Position numbers and translations under genes: made by a program
Source of the DNA: DATLGB01 sp963724135
GTDB lineage: Bacteria; Actinomycetota; Thermoleophilia; Solirubrobacterales; Solirubrobacteraceae
Length of the DNA: 64,000 nt
Reading direction: 5' to 3'
NCBI GenBank assembly: GCA_963724135.1
Contig: CAVRTA010000004.1
Location: 868,001-932,000, forward strand
Notes under the pieces: model-generated
The model's input: only the letters and a program-made list of their open reading frames with translations
Databases searched by the model: none
What the model was told of the DNA's origin: nothing
In this document: positions 55,701 to 61,479 of the stretch, one piece after another
Position numbering within the stretch: position 1 is the first letter of the stretch
Layout: each line of letters begins with the position of its first letter

Positions 55701-56267
55701 GGCGCGGATGCGCGCGTTGATCTTCAGCGGTGCCGAGTAGCCGGGCGTCTCGACCACTGCCTCGAGCGGGTCGATGAACGCGCCGCTGAGCGGGCCGATC
55801 AGCTTCGAGCGGAACAGGCTGGGGGTGAGGCCGCCCGCGGGCGTCTCGTAGCCGTAGGTGATCGTGGCCAGGTTGTCGCTGACGTTGCTGGCGGCCGCCA
55901 GCCCGATCACCACGTCGATCTTCAGGGGCGGTGCCGGGGCGCGGCGGTTGTAGGCGCCACGGTGGCGCTTGACCTCGACCAGGGGCACGACCGGCTTGCC
56001 CGGCAGGTCCTCGGCGGACACGGTGGTGACGAGCACGTCGACGTCGGGGTACAGCAGCCCGGCCAGCTTGTGCTCGTCGACGTCGATCGCCGTGGAGACG
56101 CCGAGCGGGATCGTGCGCTCGCGCACGACGTTTCCGCTCACCGTGCGGACCTGGATGAGCGGGTTGAGGACGGGCACGGTCGGTCCGGCCGTCGTGCGCG
56201 TGTAGACGATGCCGGCGCTCGGAAGCAGCAGGAGCGCGGCGAGGACGAGCAGGTAGCGGCGGCGCAT
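46731..56267 (-). CDS. Giant secreted multidomain protein (3178 aa)
   Basis: A hydrophobic N-terminus (RRRYLLVLAALLLLPSAGIVY) acts as signal or anchor. Residues ~30-2050 hold repeated beta modules recognisable by a recurring Leu-Pro turn: GLPSEMTG, DLPRFIHF, RLPGRLET, GIPAEVRG, SLPGRFQV, GVPKYLRT, ELPPNVYT. Residues ~2100-2260 are Gly-rich (GGGSGG, GGAGGNGGQGGGGG), likely a beta-helix. Residues ~2580-3085 carry Ig/OmpL47-like domains with GWYxTRPxFxFxATD and HEVRVRARDVAGNE, then a FlgD-like Ig domain. The last 80 residues are Arg-rich with CRGARRCQG. No frame break in 9.5 kb. Likely a surface fibre or adhesin; function unknown. Confidence 0.75.
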   Translation of the reverse strand: MRRRYLLVLAALLLLPSAGIVYTRTTAGPTVPVLNPLIQVRTVSGNVVRERTIPLGVSTAIDVDEHKLAGLLYPDVDVLVTTVSAEDLPGKPVVPLVEVKRHRGAYNRRAPAPPLKIDVVIGLAAASNVSDNLATITYGYETPAGGLTPSLFRSKLIGPLSGAFIDPLEAVVETPGYSAPLKINARIRAGSSDQRFSVAANPLPERIHFIEDPREDGLDFLYDHQGPVPDVKLDATADLISDGAVRHLDAHVERVPQALELHQTSTAEQTLVTYKSTSALAKPDLEVNYRDTDSDGQVVVDANLKAAGLPSEMTGTVEYAPDGEGGSDVSSYDFRAVGGGEIDSLDFLARNFAGDPGPIPEPAFGPDQFVAAATRQMPDGRSRFRAAGRLLGVRSIHVERQGADQQTLDVSGDTGDGKTPLRAIVDLDDRGPGGPGADESRRLKLDTTVTDLPRFIHFTFDPARNGSSTRFLYESSGADAPPTVTIDALTAEEDGTDGCGQAEVTCLKARIDRLPGRLETTLPGDASPEFILTHTGTAAKPDLRAEVDRTTIDEDDPGAGPNRSYADIDLDGIPAEVRGKLDISKKDVVRAAEFHACDYSFATDTCKAGTQGALDQVGFTVRDQPARVGLPARPDASGSSFVSLLSRDPSFATKGDEHFEVVGNVEQVRNVAFRQRDADNDGEADGTLGVLVDVGSTTSSFDADVDTAGFKEDPDDDTKTLGPSTKKISVDVPSLPGRFQVCVRGKDDEPLDTTLPPADKLLSDCDTTTVHGQPVDSTPLTVVYRAAEKIDVSAAVSATEPDADDENRQATTDLSAEVKGVPKYLRTDVIPPRTPDPEKNVTGRKLEVEYSSIDPQQTDPQPGEDHTVGSIKFELASRRANSLCEDPRPDRKAVCVSGELVELPPNVYTVFDPDKSDGDITFIAAPPEPGHGKLSINPDDGQRPPLRLSSVSPDDDPLIVDARVEGLVSHLEGRFQKVNEDAEDGSETGPLADRIATCSDDTDNDPLSKDGIDEKDPECAVDLARFSFDACPGVARDDLHQCPGVSEVYFLATNALVGDPVPKVPPAPQGAPNHEFSFVEAGELFRASGKIRSFKRVTLDKLDPSDTPIETTQLGVAFGKGDGSESIRAYVDRDTGTKTQKLDAVVGQAPQGINVCFRAAVDPADVHPGSAVFCDRADASQKAIEASLDRPATGQTRPDVTVNDLVFTKGGGGEVLRGIPGPDPALDIRDLADTIDILVGKDSEVIVDGFQDGQPAPVAGRVSFALQDFTGLMRGTFPGAPLPETPSAINAAGNHLTILKLRDLSQFRGSVPDVQHIAISKDPCNPADPRYPPLAAFPDNVRPEYLCLDAVAAKGQPLDFRIRKEDAKGEILSIDDAGLDSVPSGGPFKATIAKSPEAAENHNTCTSAADAAQGCRPPLLSIHAPRGANQVPHLHARIAKGPVRLVTDTLRQAPADVLSKRLDYEEPFGAWDQPGVRVKVGKSVNDITKASQTALLANIKLELPQFLDFEAPTVYSCKHVSADPPQVCGSPFAGSELNFGVESKDIFIHLAGSNVAHNGTDLDTFGPNGRFALFMHDYDSATDTILTGTPPADGDEGSTTYHGDNLPPAGAYDDGLVMPGYLDAKVFLRDSFGATEGLKQHKFVQVDGRVNHPLNLAMRIYESDPKGRGGTNRSGQLVPGKQFSMRNAPCAGRPACGPYAGQPLKDPNQPSFRVRAEVLRGEVKPAPARPDCKGIPGLDNPGTGVWACVITPSPDTTWMNLDANFDPPGAGDPARVIEAVADQADKQFDLRAFRNFNEKTTVARFTPQAALRQFPFDVTARIGASAIIVGVDVSLSMRGDLIVKALGLGNTATRLSQGMTALRLKSEGGTTRITTDLRGHFEAALTETINLLFGTISLTQRAKTLPLDAPIFLGFEPCGSSIPGLFGDINKVEVTNTSARAVGLLVAPAGGIVGTAFSAASPLVAIASCIFADVPDTPLVNNQHPAPFYNEPNRPVDGIGKQDDQPSVNTPVLPVTEPAPRPVRITEPQTRCGTIRASELKVEAKITVGAPGQLQPAPVPGTPPIACDGKLTVHVDKLILTTTGSIDASAIVREKNPPDGVPVSGLGGGAGHVGKGGRSGSLGLGGAAYGDAKKIDLGAMGAAGSSSARAGSGGGAIEVLAEDSVEIQSGGQLLADGEKGADAPGTDCGLTAAGGGSGGSIRVVGNHVTIHGADAVSADGGAGGNGGQGGGGGSGGLIRIDTVIEGGTGDVSATGGKHGTTCDPPNAQDGEPGKDDAGVLLKRAATVTVSPAPRLPWVRDHVNLSISAIQQPGADNSEGLTIHLCHREIPLTSEKGLLDPLLDPQLPPQPRPAARPIGGGPNPNEPPVLPPLGDECLERQFHTPSPDGVYGDTITWPPQPGNFNFHQGFHGFYAYAEKGVSNVSTGELQPRMPLQATARVASDQTAPKITGINQLNGLSSCPQEGDLFRCIDTATGHMTLEAHDPSPGSGIDRSDCAVNGNGSSFPLSCPPGDVFVPLGDGDGLKIVDVRVVDLAGNGTTAKSTPPPGGTQPGQFGMQALWLVDLKKPDPPTLDLNQIGTNHNGWYHVKPTLSVEATDNPPLSGFADDAIVLTVDDSDKECGTVTPPLVGRIRCSQSAVAGRVPASGRHTFEAYATDRVGHRSDTQTRCAETVVPDTCTMQVDAVAPSSRFFITPEPKSGWYSTRPFFAFAATDTAGGSGLDPEDDVEGLGTGIRYRIDNGGLVDYEPTEDEVNRLPEGRHEVSFFAKDVAQNSETEHCQHDPCKVYKVDTTAPVTSLGVSPSVPDGLDGYHTTPVTFTPDGAEVVPPELTAADVSGLAKVEYQVDNGPWKPAAPFTLNEQGRHEVRVRARDVAGNEAPITQRVVFIDLHAPTVRMGTYPPAANAAGYFRQPLQHALISTDVGDGSGADRGRYHVDGGAVISYLLPFSVGDGQHTVTAWATDHAGLTSSMLTKTSRIDTRAPVARIAGPAPVFSSGQATLGYSASDALTPKVRVGVLVFDSAATFVRRIEVPGPDVDPGQGSVTWDGRRSDGSAVPSGLYHYRVQVTDQAGNTAISTESAQFQVGSSLGGLLRVTRLDWASKQLAVRTRCRGARRCQGVVRVLGRRIRASLKRGARRSYRLRMRRRPPRHVRVRVAGRSTRLKVHVRRSKRGPFHNSG

Positions 56268-57136
56268 CAGAAGCTCCCGGGGGTCCGGATCGTGCGGGTC
56301 TGGGTGACCGCCGCCATCGGTGCGTCGATGCTGTCCGTCGCGGCGACCGTCGTCGTCAGCGCGTAGCTGCGGTTGGGCGCCGCGTTGGCGAAGGTGACGG
56401 TCACCCACCGCGAACGACCGGCGTCGATGCGCACCGGCGCGGACGGGACGCCCGTCGCCGCCGGGTTCGCTGCGAGCCTGGCCGCGGTGAGCCGGACCGC
56501 GTAGGCGTCACCCGCGCCCGCGGCGTCCGTCAGCAGCACACGCACGGTCAGCTTGCGCGTGAGGAAGTCGGCGGCGTTCTTGTAGAAGGGCACGGCGCCG
56601 CCAACGCCCTGCGCCGGCGGGGTCACGGTGAAGTTCCCGCTGAGGGCGACGCTCGCCGGGTTGGCTGCCCCCGGGCCGAGGCCGAAGCGGAAGGTGGCGG
56701 CGCCGGATCCGGCGAGCCCGCGCAGCGTCCCGTCGCCCCCGGTGGCGACCACCGGCAGCGTCCCGCTGACGGCGCCGCCCTGCAGAGCGAGCGTGGCGTC
56801 GTCGCAGCCGCCGCGCCCGAACTCGAGATGAGCGGTGCCTCCGCGGTTGGACCTGAGCGCCAGTCGCCCGTCGCCGGGAGCGATGTAGGCCTCCGTCCCG
56901 GCATCGTGGACCTCGACGGTGCCGGTCCAGACCCCGGCCAGCGGACCCCCGCTCGTCCCGCCTGAGTAGCCGAAGCGCCACGCCGGCCCGGCGCCGCCGG
57001 CGGCACAGGCGGGAGCGTCGACGAAGTGCCCCTCGCCGTTGGCTGCCGTGCTGTTCGCGGCCACCGGGTAGGCGTGCGCGCTACCGCACAGCGTCAGCGT
57101 GAGCGCAGCCCCCCATGCCACATGCCCCCTGCCCAT
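56267..57136 (-). CDS. Secreted protein, operon partner of the giant protein
   Basis: 289 residues with signal peptide (MGRGHVAWGAALTLTLCGSAHA). Cys-poor, Gly/Ala-rich, beta-rich mature chain: GPLAGVWTGTVEVHDAG, GGTAHLEFGRGGCDDATLAL, then a second domain with KLTVRVLLTDAAGAGDAYAVRLTAARL. No known enzyme motif. Its stop and the giant gene's start overlap as TGATG, so the two are translationally coupled and probably act together outside the cell. Confidence 0.65.
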   Translation of the reverse strand: MGRGHVAWGAALTLTLCGSAHAYPVAANSTAANGEGHFVDAPACAAGGAGPAWRFGYSGGTSGGPLAGVWTGTVEVHDAGTEAYIAPGDGRLALRSNRGGTAHLEFGRGGCDDATLALQGGAVSGTLPVVATGGDGTLRGLAGSGAATFRFGLGPGAANPASVALSGNFTVTPPAQGVGGAVPFYKNAADFLTRKLTVRVLLTDAAGAGDAYAVRLTAARLAANPAATGVPSAPVRIDAGRSRWVTVTFANAAPNRSYALTTTVAATDSIDAPMAAVTQTRTIRTPGSF

Positions 57137-57257
57137 TGTCCGAGCCTCCCAGCTTGGTCAGCGTGACACTACGCCTCGCAGCCGCCGCTAGCAATAGGGA
57201 TTTCTCCCAGTCTTCGCCCGGGCCGTTCCTGGAACGTTCCCTATGCGCCGGCGTGGC

Positions 57258-57263
57258 TACGCT
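57258..57263 (+). promoter_or_regulatory. -10 box (TACGCT), leaderless arrangement
   Basis: TACGCT lies 8 nt before the ATG at 57272. The 135-bp gap upstream shows no gene. Confidence 0.4.
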
Positions 57264-57271
57264 GCGGGCCG

Positions 57272-58114
57272 ATGCGGGTGATCGACGTCAAGCACCTGGG
57301 CCGCGAGCGCGTGATCGGGTGCTGGGAGCACGACGCCGTGATCGTCGACCCGGGGCCCGAGTCGACCGCCGCGACGCTCCTCGCCGGGCTGGGGGAGGGC
57401 TTCGTCGCGAAGGCGATCCTGCTGACCCACATCCACTTCGACCACGCGGGCGCCACGGGCGCGCTGGTGCGCCGCTGGCCCGGGGTGCCGGTGTACGTCC
57501 ACGAAGTCGGCGCGCCGCACGTGATCGACCCGGAGCGCCTCGTGAACTCCGCGGTGCGGCTGTACGGCGAGGACGACTTCAAGCGGCTGTGGGGGGAGGT
57601 CGTGCCCGTGCCCGCGGACAACGTCCGGGTGCTGCGCGGCGGCGAGACAGTGCTCGACGCCTTCCGCGTCGCCCACACCCCCGGGCACGCGTCGCACCAC
57701 GTCTGCTACCTGCACCAGCCGACCGGCACCGCGCTGTGCGGCGACATGGCCGGCGTGCGCATCCCGCCGTCCGAGCTCGTCGTGGCACCGACGCCGCCGC
57801 CCGACATCGACGTCGCGGCCTGGAAGCGCTCGGTCGACCTGATCGAGGCGTGGGCGCCCGAGCGGCTGGTGCTCACCCATTTCGGGATCCACGACGACGA
57901 CATCGGCGCGCACCTCGACCGCCTGCGATCGGCGCTCGACGAGCAGGTCGAGCGCACCGAGGGCCTGACGCTCGACGAGTTCGTCGCCCAGCAGGTCGGC
58001 TTCGTCGAGGGGCGCACGGACCACGAGACCGCGGAGGTCTACGAGCAGGCGGTTCCGCCGCACCACATCTGGCTCGGCCTCGACCGCTGGCGGACGAAGG
58101 TGCTGTCCCGGTGA
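57272..58114 (+). CDS. Metallo-beta-lactamase-fold hydrolase
   Basis: 280 residues. Metal-site motifs are LLTHIHFDHAGATG (HxHxDH), VAHTPGHASHHVCYL, TALCGDMAG and VLTHFGIHDDD. After the core (~205 residues) comes a helical C-terminal extension (LRSALDEQVERTEGLTLDEFVAQQVG) of the kind seen in thioesterase- or lactonase-like MBL proteins. Its TGA overlaps the clpS GTG by 4 nt. Substrate unknown. Confidence 0.8.
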   Translation: MRVIDVKHLGRERVIGCWEHDAVIVDPGPESTAATLLAGLGEGFVAKAILLTHIHFDHAGATGALVRRWPGVPVYVHEVGAPHVIDPERLVNSAVRLYGEDDFKRLWGEVVPVPADNVRVLRGGETVLDAFRVAHTPGHASHHVCYLHQPTGTALCGDMAGVRIPPSELVVAPTPPPDIDVAAWKRSVDLIEAWAPERLVLTHFGIHDDDIGAHLDRLRSALDEQVERTEGLTLDEFVAQQVGFVEGRTDHETAEVYEQAVPPHHIWLGLDRWRTKVLSR

Positions 58115-58398
58115 GCCAGACGATCGAGAAGCCGCGCGTCGGCGGGCCGGGCACGGGGCTCGGCGGGCACTGGCGCGTGATCGTCCTCAACGACAGCCAC
58201 AACACGTTCGACCACGTCGCCGCCACGCTCGCCCGCTACCTCCCCGGCGTGACGCTCGACAACGGATACGCAATGGCCGACCGCATCCACAGCGCCGGCC
58301 GGGCGATGGTCTGGAGCGGTCAGAAGGAGCCCGCGGAGCTCTACTGGGAGCAGCTCAAGGACGCCGGGCTGACCATGGCCCCGCTCGAGCAGGGATGA
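58111..58398 (+). CDS. clpS: ClpS, ATP-dependent Clp protease adaptor
   Basis: 95 residues. After a 20-residue flexible N-terminus comes the ClpS core WRVIVLNDSHNTFDHVAATLARYLPGVT, with the Asn-Asp pair of the N-degron pocket, then MADRIHSAGRAMVWSGQKEPAELYWEQLKDAGLTMAPLE. It delivers N-end-rule substrates to ClpAP/ClpCP. The GTG start overlaps the MBL stop, and its own stop overlaps the next ATG (ATGA), giving a three-gene overlapping operon. Confidence 0.9.
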   Translation: MSQTIEKPRVGGPGTGLGGHWRVIVLNDSHNTFDHVAATLARYLPGVTLDNGYAMADRIHSAGRAMVWSGQKEPAELYWEQLKDAGLTMAPLEQG

Positions 58399-59219
58399 GG
58401 CGCCGGATCGTCGTCTGTGCGGCCGCGCTGATCGCGGTCGGACCGAGCACCGCGCTCGCGCAGTACGCGCCGCCGCCGGGCACCCCGCCGCGGCTGTGCG
58501 CGGGCGAGGCGTTCGTGGACATCGTGGGCACCCCGGAGCGGGACACGCTCAGGGCGTTCTCGCGTGCGACGCGCGTCTGGGGACTCGGTGCGAACGACCT
58601 GCTGGTGGGCTCTGCCAGCCGGGCGGCGTGCCTGCTGGGAGGCCGCGGGCATGACGTGCTGGGTCTCAACACCGGCGGGGGAGTCGCGTTCGGCGGGCCG
58701 GGGCGTGACGCGATCCTCGGCTCTGAGCTGGGCGACGTCATCAGGCCGGGGGAGGGCGCCGACGGCCTCGACGCGGGCGGCGGCGACGACAAGATCTCCG
58801 TGCGCGACGGCAACCCGGAGGTGGTGGTCTGCGGCGCCGGCGACGACATCGTCAAGGGCGACCGCACAGACGTGCTGCTCGGCTGCGAGTCCCTCAACGT
58901 GGCCGGGCGGGGAGCGCCGCGCCTCGCGCCGCGGCCGCCCACCGCCGGCGCGGATGCGGTCGTGCGCGTGGGACTGACCGCGCCGCGCGCCGGCACCTAT
59001 CGGGTCATGTACCTCACGCCGGCGGGCGGACGCGGCTGCTCCGGCGGCCCGGTGGTGGTCTCGGAGGTCAGCGCGGCACGCGGGGCCGAGCTGCGGCTGG
59101 CGCTGCGCCCGCCCGCCGGCGGCTGGTGTCCCGGCAGGGGTCGCGCCGCCGTGCTCCGCTACCCGCCCAGCGCGCTCCCACCCGTCGGGGTGGCGCGGGT
59201 GTCATTCAGAGTGCGCTAG
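58395..59219 (+). CDS. Secreted RTX-like Ca-binding repeat protein
   Basis: 274 residues with signal peptide (MRRRIVVCAAALIAVGPSTALA). Residues ~55-155 hold degenerate RTX/haemolysin-type units: LGANDLLVGSA, LGGRGHDVLGL, GGPGRDAILGS, GEGADGLDAGGGDDKIS, GAGDDIVKGD. These usually form a Ca-bound beta-roll. A C-terminal beta domain follows (TYRVMYLTPAGGRGC...). The gene is coupled to clpS, an odd partner for an exported protein. Its end overlaps the convergent gene at 59202 by 18 bp. Confidence 0.7.
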   Translation: MRRRIVVCAAALIAVGPSTALAQYAPPPGTPPRLCAGEAFVDIVGTPERDTLRAFSRATRVWGLGANDLLVGSASRAACLLGGRGHDVLGLNTGGGVAFGGPGRDAILGSELGDVIRPGEGADGLDAGGGDDKISVRDGNPEVVVCGAGDDIVKGDRTDVLLGCESLNVAGRGAPRLAPRPPTAGADAVVRVGLTAPRAGTYRVMYLTPAGGRGCSGGPVVVSEVSAARGAELRLALRPPAGGWCPGRGRAAVLRYPPSALPPVGVARVSFRVR

Positions 59220-59525
59220 CTCGGTGTCGCCGGCGGCGACGATGTCGTGCCAGACGTACAGGACCGGCACCTGGTACCAGCTCGTGTACTTCGCGCGCCA
59301 GTCGCAGAAGTCCGGCCCGTTCCAGTAGCGCTCCCAGTCGAGCTTGCTCTCGAAGTCGACCGTCTGGAGGAACTTGTAGCCGTCGTCGCGCGAGCGGTAG
59401 ACGCGGTAGCTCGTGGCGCCGTGGCGCAGCGCGAGCGGCGCGATCTCCTCGAGGGCCTCGGCGAAGCGGTCGCCGCGGAAGAGCGTCGCGTACCAGGGGA
59501 TGTGGACGCTGCCGGCCATGCCCAT
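59202..59525 (-). CDS. Small ABM-like protein coupled to ccr
   Basis: 107 residues, not a named family to me. HIPWYATLFRGDRFAEALEEIAPLALRHGATSYRVYRSRDDGYKFLQTVDFESKLDWERYWNGPDFCDWRAKYTSWYQVPVLYVWH follows the strand-helix-strand pattern of dimeric ferredoxin-like (ABM/EthD-type) proteins, with a striking Trp/Tyr-rich face. Its ATG overlaps the ccr stop (TGATG), so it is translated together with crotonyl-CoA carboxylase/reductase. It may be a partner or a small-molecule handler; function unknown. Confidence 0.65.
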   Translation of the reverse strand: MGMAGSVHIPWYATLFRGDRFAEALEEIAPLALRHGATSYRVYRSRDDGYKFLQTVDFESKLDWERYWNGPDFCDWRAKYTSWYQVPVLYVWHDIVAAGDTELAHSE

Positions 59526-60778
59526 CAGCCTATCTCGGCGTACACCGCGCCCGGCCCGTCCTCGGTCTTGCCCAGGCCCTCCTTCTCGGCCCCGACGAGG
59601 ATCGAGATCTTGCCCAGGTGCTTGTTGTCGCGCATCAGCTGGTGCGCCTCGGCGACGCCGTCGAAGGGCATCGTGCGCCAGATCACCGGCCGGATCAGGC
59701 CCTGCTCGATGAGCATGTTGGCCTTGTGGCACTCGTAGGCGTTGGCGAAGTGCGACCCGAGGATCTCCTTCTGGCGCATCCACAGGTAGCGGACGTCGAA
59801 GTCGAGGTTGTAGCCGGTGGTTCCCGCGCAGATGACGACCTTGCCGAACGGCTTGACGCAGAACACGCTGGTCGGGAACGTCGCCTTGCCGACGTGCTCG
59901 AAGACGATGTCGGGCTTGTCGCCGAGGATCTCCTTGACGCGCTTGTCGAACGCGCGCGTGACCTTGAAGCGCTCCTTCTCCTCGTCGTCGGACTCGTTGC
60001 CGGTCCGCATCATGCCCTTGAACTCGTCGCGGTTGATGTAGTCGACCGCGCCGAGCTGCTTGACCAGCTCGCCCTTCTCCTCGGAGGAGACGACGCCGAC
60101 CGCCTGTGCACCGGTGGCCTTGCACAGCTGCGTGGCGAACACGCCGAGACCGCCGGCCGCGCCCCAGATCAGCACGCGGGCGCCCGCCTGCATGTTGCAG
60201 CGGGTGATCAGCATCCGGTAGGCGGTGAAGTACACGAGGCCGTAGGAGGCGGCCTCCTCCCAGGTCAGGTTCTTGGGCTTGGGGATCAGCTGCTGCGCCT
60301 GGACCTTCGTGAACTGCGCGAACGAGCCCCACGTCGTCTCGTAACCCCAGATGCGCTGCGACGGCGCCGCCATCGGGTCGAGGCCGTGGACCTCGACGTC
60401 CTCGTAGGACGCCATGTTGCAGTGGATGATGACCTCGTCGCCCGGCTGCCAGCGGGTGATGCCCTCGCCGACCTTCCACACGACGCCCGAGGCATCGGAC
60501 CCGCCGATGTGGTGGCCGTGCTCGGGGTGGTCGCCGTAGCGCCACACCCCCACGGGCTCGCCCAGCGCCGCCCAGACGTTGTTGTAGTTGACGCCGGCGG
60601 CCATGACGCGGACGATCACTTCGAAGGCGCCCGGCTCGGGCACCTCGATCTCCTCGAGCTGGAACGCCTCGAGGGGCTCGCCCTCGCGCTCCTCGCGGAT
60701 GACCCAGGCGGCCATCGTCGCGGGGAGCTCGCCGGGTTCGACGTCGATCTGGGAAACGGAGCTGGTGTCTACGGTCAT
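59525..60778 (-). CDS. ccr: Crotonyl-CoA carboxylase/reductase
   Basis: 417 residues, MDR superfamily without the catalytic zinc Cys. GVNYNNVW (64-71) and WGYETTWGSF (Y146, E147) with GSHFANAYECH provide the Asn, Glu and His that hold CO2 in Ccr enzymes. HHIGGSDASGVVWKVG and the NADPH loop VLIWGAAGGLGVFATQL are also typical. It converts crotonyl-CoA + CO2 + NADPH to ethylmalonyl-CoA, the committing step of the ethylmalonyl-CoA pathway, and can supply extender units. Preceded by a tandem repeat whose proximal unit matches the pckG upstream element. Confidence 0.88.
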   Translation of the reverse strand: MTVDTSSVSQIDVEPGELPATMAAWVIREEREGEPLEAFQLEEIEVPEPGAFEVIVRVMAAGVNYNNVWAALGEPVGVWRYGDHPEHGHHIGGSDASGVVWKVGEGITRWQPGDEVIIHCNMASYEDVEVHGLDPMAAPSQRIWGYETTWGSFAQFTKVQAQQLIPKPKNLTWEEAASYGLVYFTAYRMLITRCNMQAGARVLIWGAAGGLGVFATQLCKATGAQAVGVVSSEEKGELVKQLGAVDYINRDEFKGMMRTGNESDDEEKERFKVTRAFDKRVKEILGDKPDIVFEHVGKATFPTSVFCVKPFGKVVICAGTTGYNLDFDVRYLWMRQKEILGSHFANAYECHKANMLIEQGLIRPVIWRTMPFDGVAEAHQLMRDNKHLGKISILVGAEKEGLGKTEDGPGAVYAEIG

Positions 60779-60790
60779 CGTCGGGAGACT

Positions 60791-60957
60791 GTATTTCGCC
60801 CGGCCGGCCTCCGGCCTCTGGGCGACGTTACCCCCGGCCGGCCTCCGGCCTCTGGGCGACGTTACCCCCGGCCGGCCTCCGGCCTCTGGGCGACGTTACC
60901 CCCGGCCGGCCTCCGGCCTCTGGGCGACGTTACCCCCGGCCGGCCTCCGGCCTCTGC
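60791..60957 (-). repeat. 34-bp tandem repeat array upstream of ccr
   Basis: Units start at 60801, 60835, 60869, 60903 and 60937: four complete 34-bp copies and one partial, nearly identical. Each holds the dyad GGCCGGAGGCCGGCC and GTAACGTCGCCC (minus-strand sense). The unit nearest the gene, with its flank, is the 39-nt element also found before pckG, and it ends 12 nt from the ccr ATG. No spacers, so not CRISPR. Confidence 0.7.
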
Positions 60958-60968
60958 GAGGACCTCCA

Positions 60969-61391
60969 CTACGGCTGCAGCAGCGTGTCCTGCGAGGACG
61001 GGCGCTCGGCGCCCACCGTGAAGCGCGCGTCGCGGATCGAGCCCGACGTCGTGCTCACGACGTACTCGCCCTCGCCGACCTCGACCTTGAGCTCGGCGGT
61101 GCCCTGGGGGTTGATCGGCGAGGTGGTCTGCTTGATGCCGGCGGTGTCGGAGAGGTCGGCCGTCTCGACCGTGACCTCCTGCGGGTCGTCGGTCAGGTTG
61201 GCGATCAGGAAGGTGACCGGGCCGGCGCCGAACTCCTTCGGGGAGACGGTGATCTTGTCGGGGGAGATGGCGGCCGAGATGTTGATCGGGACCGGAGGCC
61301 GCGGGTCGTTCTTGTAATCGGAGTCGGAGCCGCAGCCGACCAGCGCCGCGGTGGCGATTACAAGCATGGATGCGAACAGCGAGCCCCTCAC
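60969..61391 (-). CDS. Lipoprotein with cupredoxin-like domain
   Basis: 140 residues from GTG 61391 (MRGSLFASMLVIATAALVGC, lipobox ALVGC); ATG 61421 would add ten residues. The mature chain (PINISAAISPDKITVSPKEFGAGPVTFLIANLTDDPQEVTVE, GTAELKVEVGEGEYVVSTTSGSIRDARFTVG) has the beta-sandwich pattern of Cupredoxin_1 proteins but no His/Cys/Met copper ligands, so it is probably metal-free. It lies upstream of the ccr repeat array on the same strand. Confidence 0.65.
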   Translation of the reverse strand: MRGSLFASMLVIATAALVGCGSDSDYKNDPRPPVPINISAAISPDKITVSPKEFGAGPVTFLIANLTDDPQEVTVETADLSDTAGIKQTTSPINPQGTAELKVEVGEGEYVVSTTSGSIRDARFTVGAERPSSQDTLLQP

Positions 61392-61465
61392 GATCTCCCC
61401 GGCGCGGAACCCTAACCACATTCGCGCAAACGCGCGCCCGCACATCCGTCCGACCCAGGGCGTAA

Positions 61466-61478
61466 GAACAGGTGTTCG
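61466..61478 (+). promoter_or_regulatory. LexA/SOS box of the exonuclease gene
   Basis: GAACAGGTGTTCG matches GAAC-N4-GTTCG; the outer C of the consensus is A here. It ends one base before the ATG at 61480. TAAGAA (61463-61468) overlaps it and could be the -10 box. Confidence 0.7.
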
Positions 61479-61479
61479 C

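Noticed and set aside
48819..56366. A 2515-codon open frame on the plus strand opposite the giant gene
   Set aside because: Its translation is Arg/Ala/Gly-rich low-information sequence typical of the antisense of a GC-rich gene; the minus-strand product has a signal peptide and recognisable domains.
60791..60957. CRISPR array
   Set aside because: Repeats are directly adjacent with no spacers, the unit is GC-dyad sequence, and no cas genes are present.
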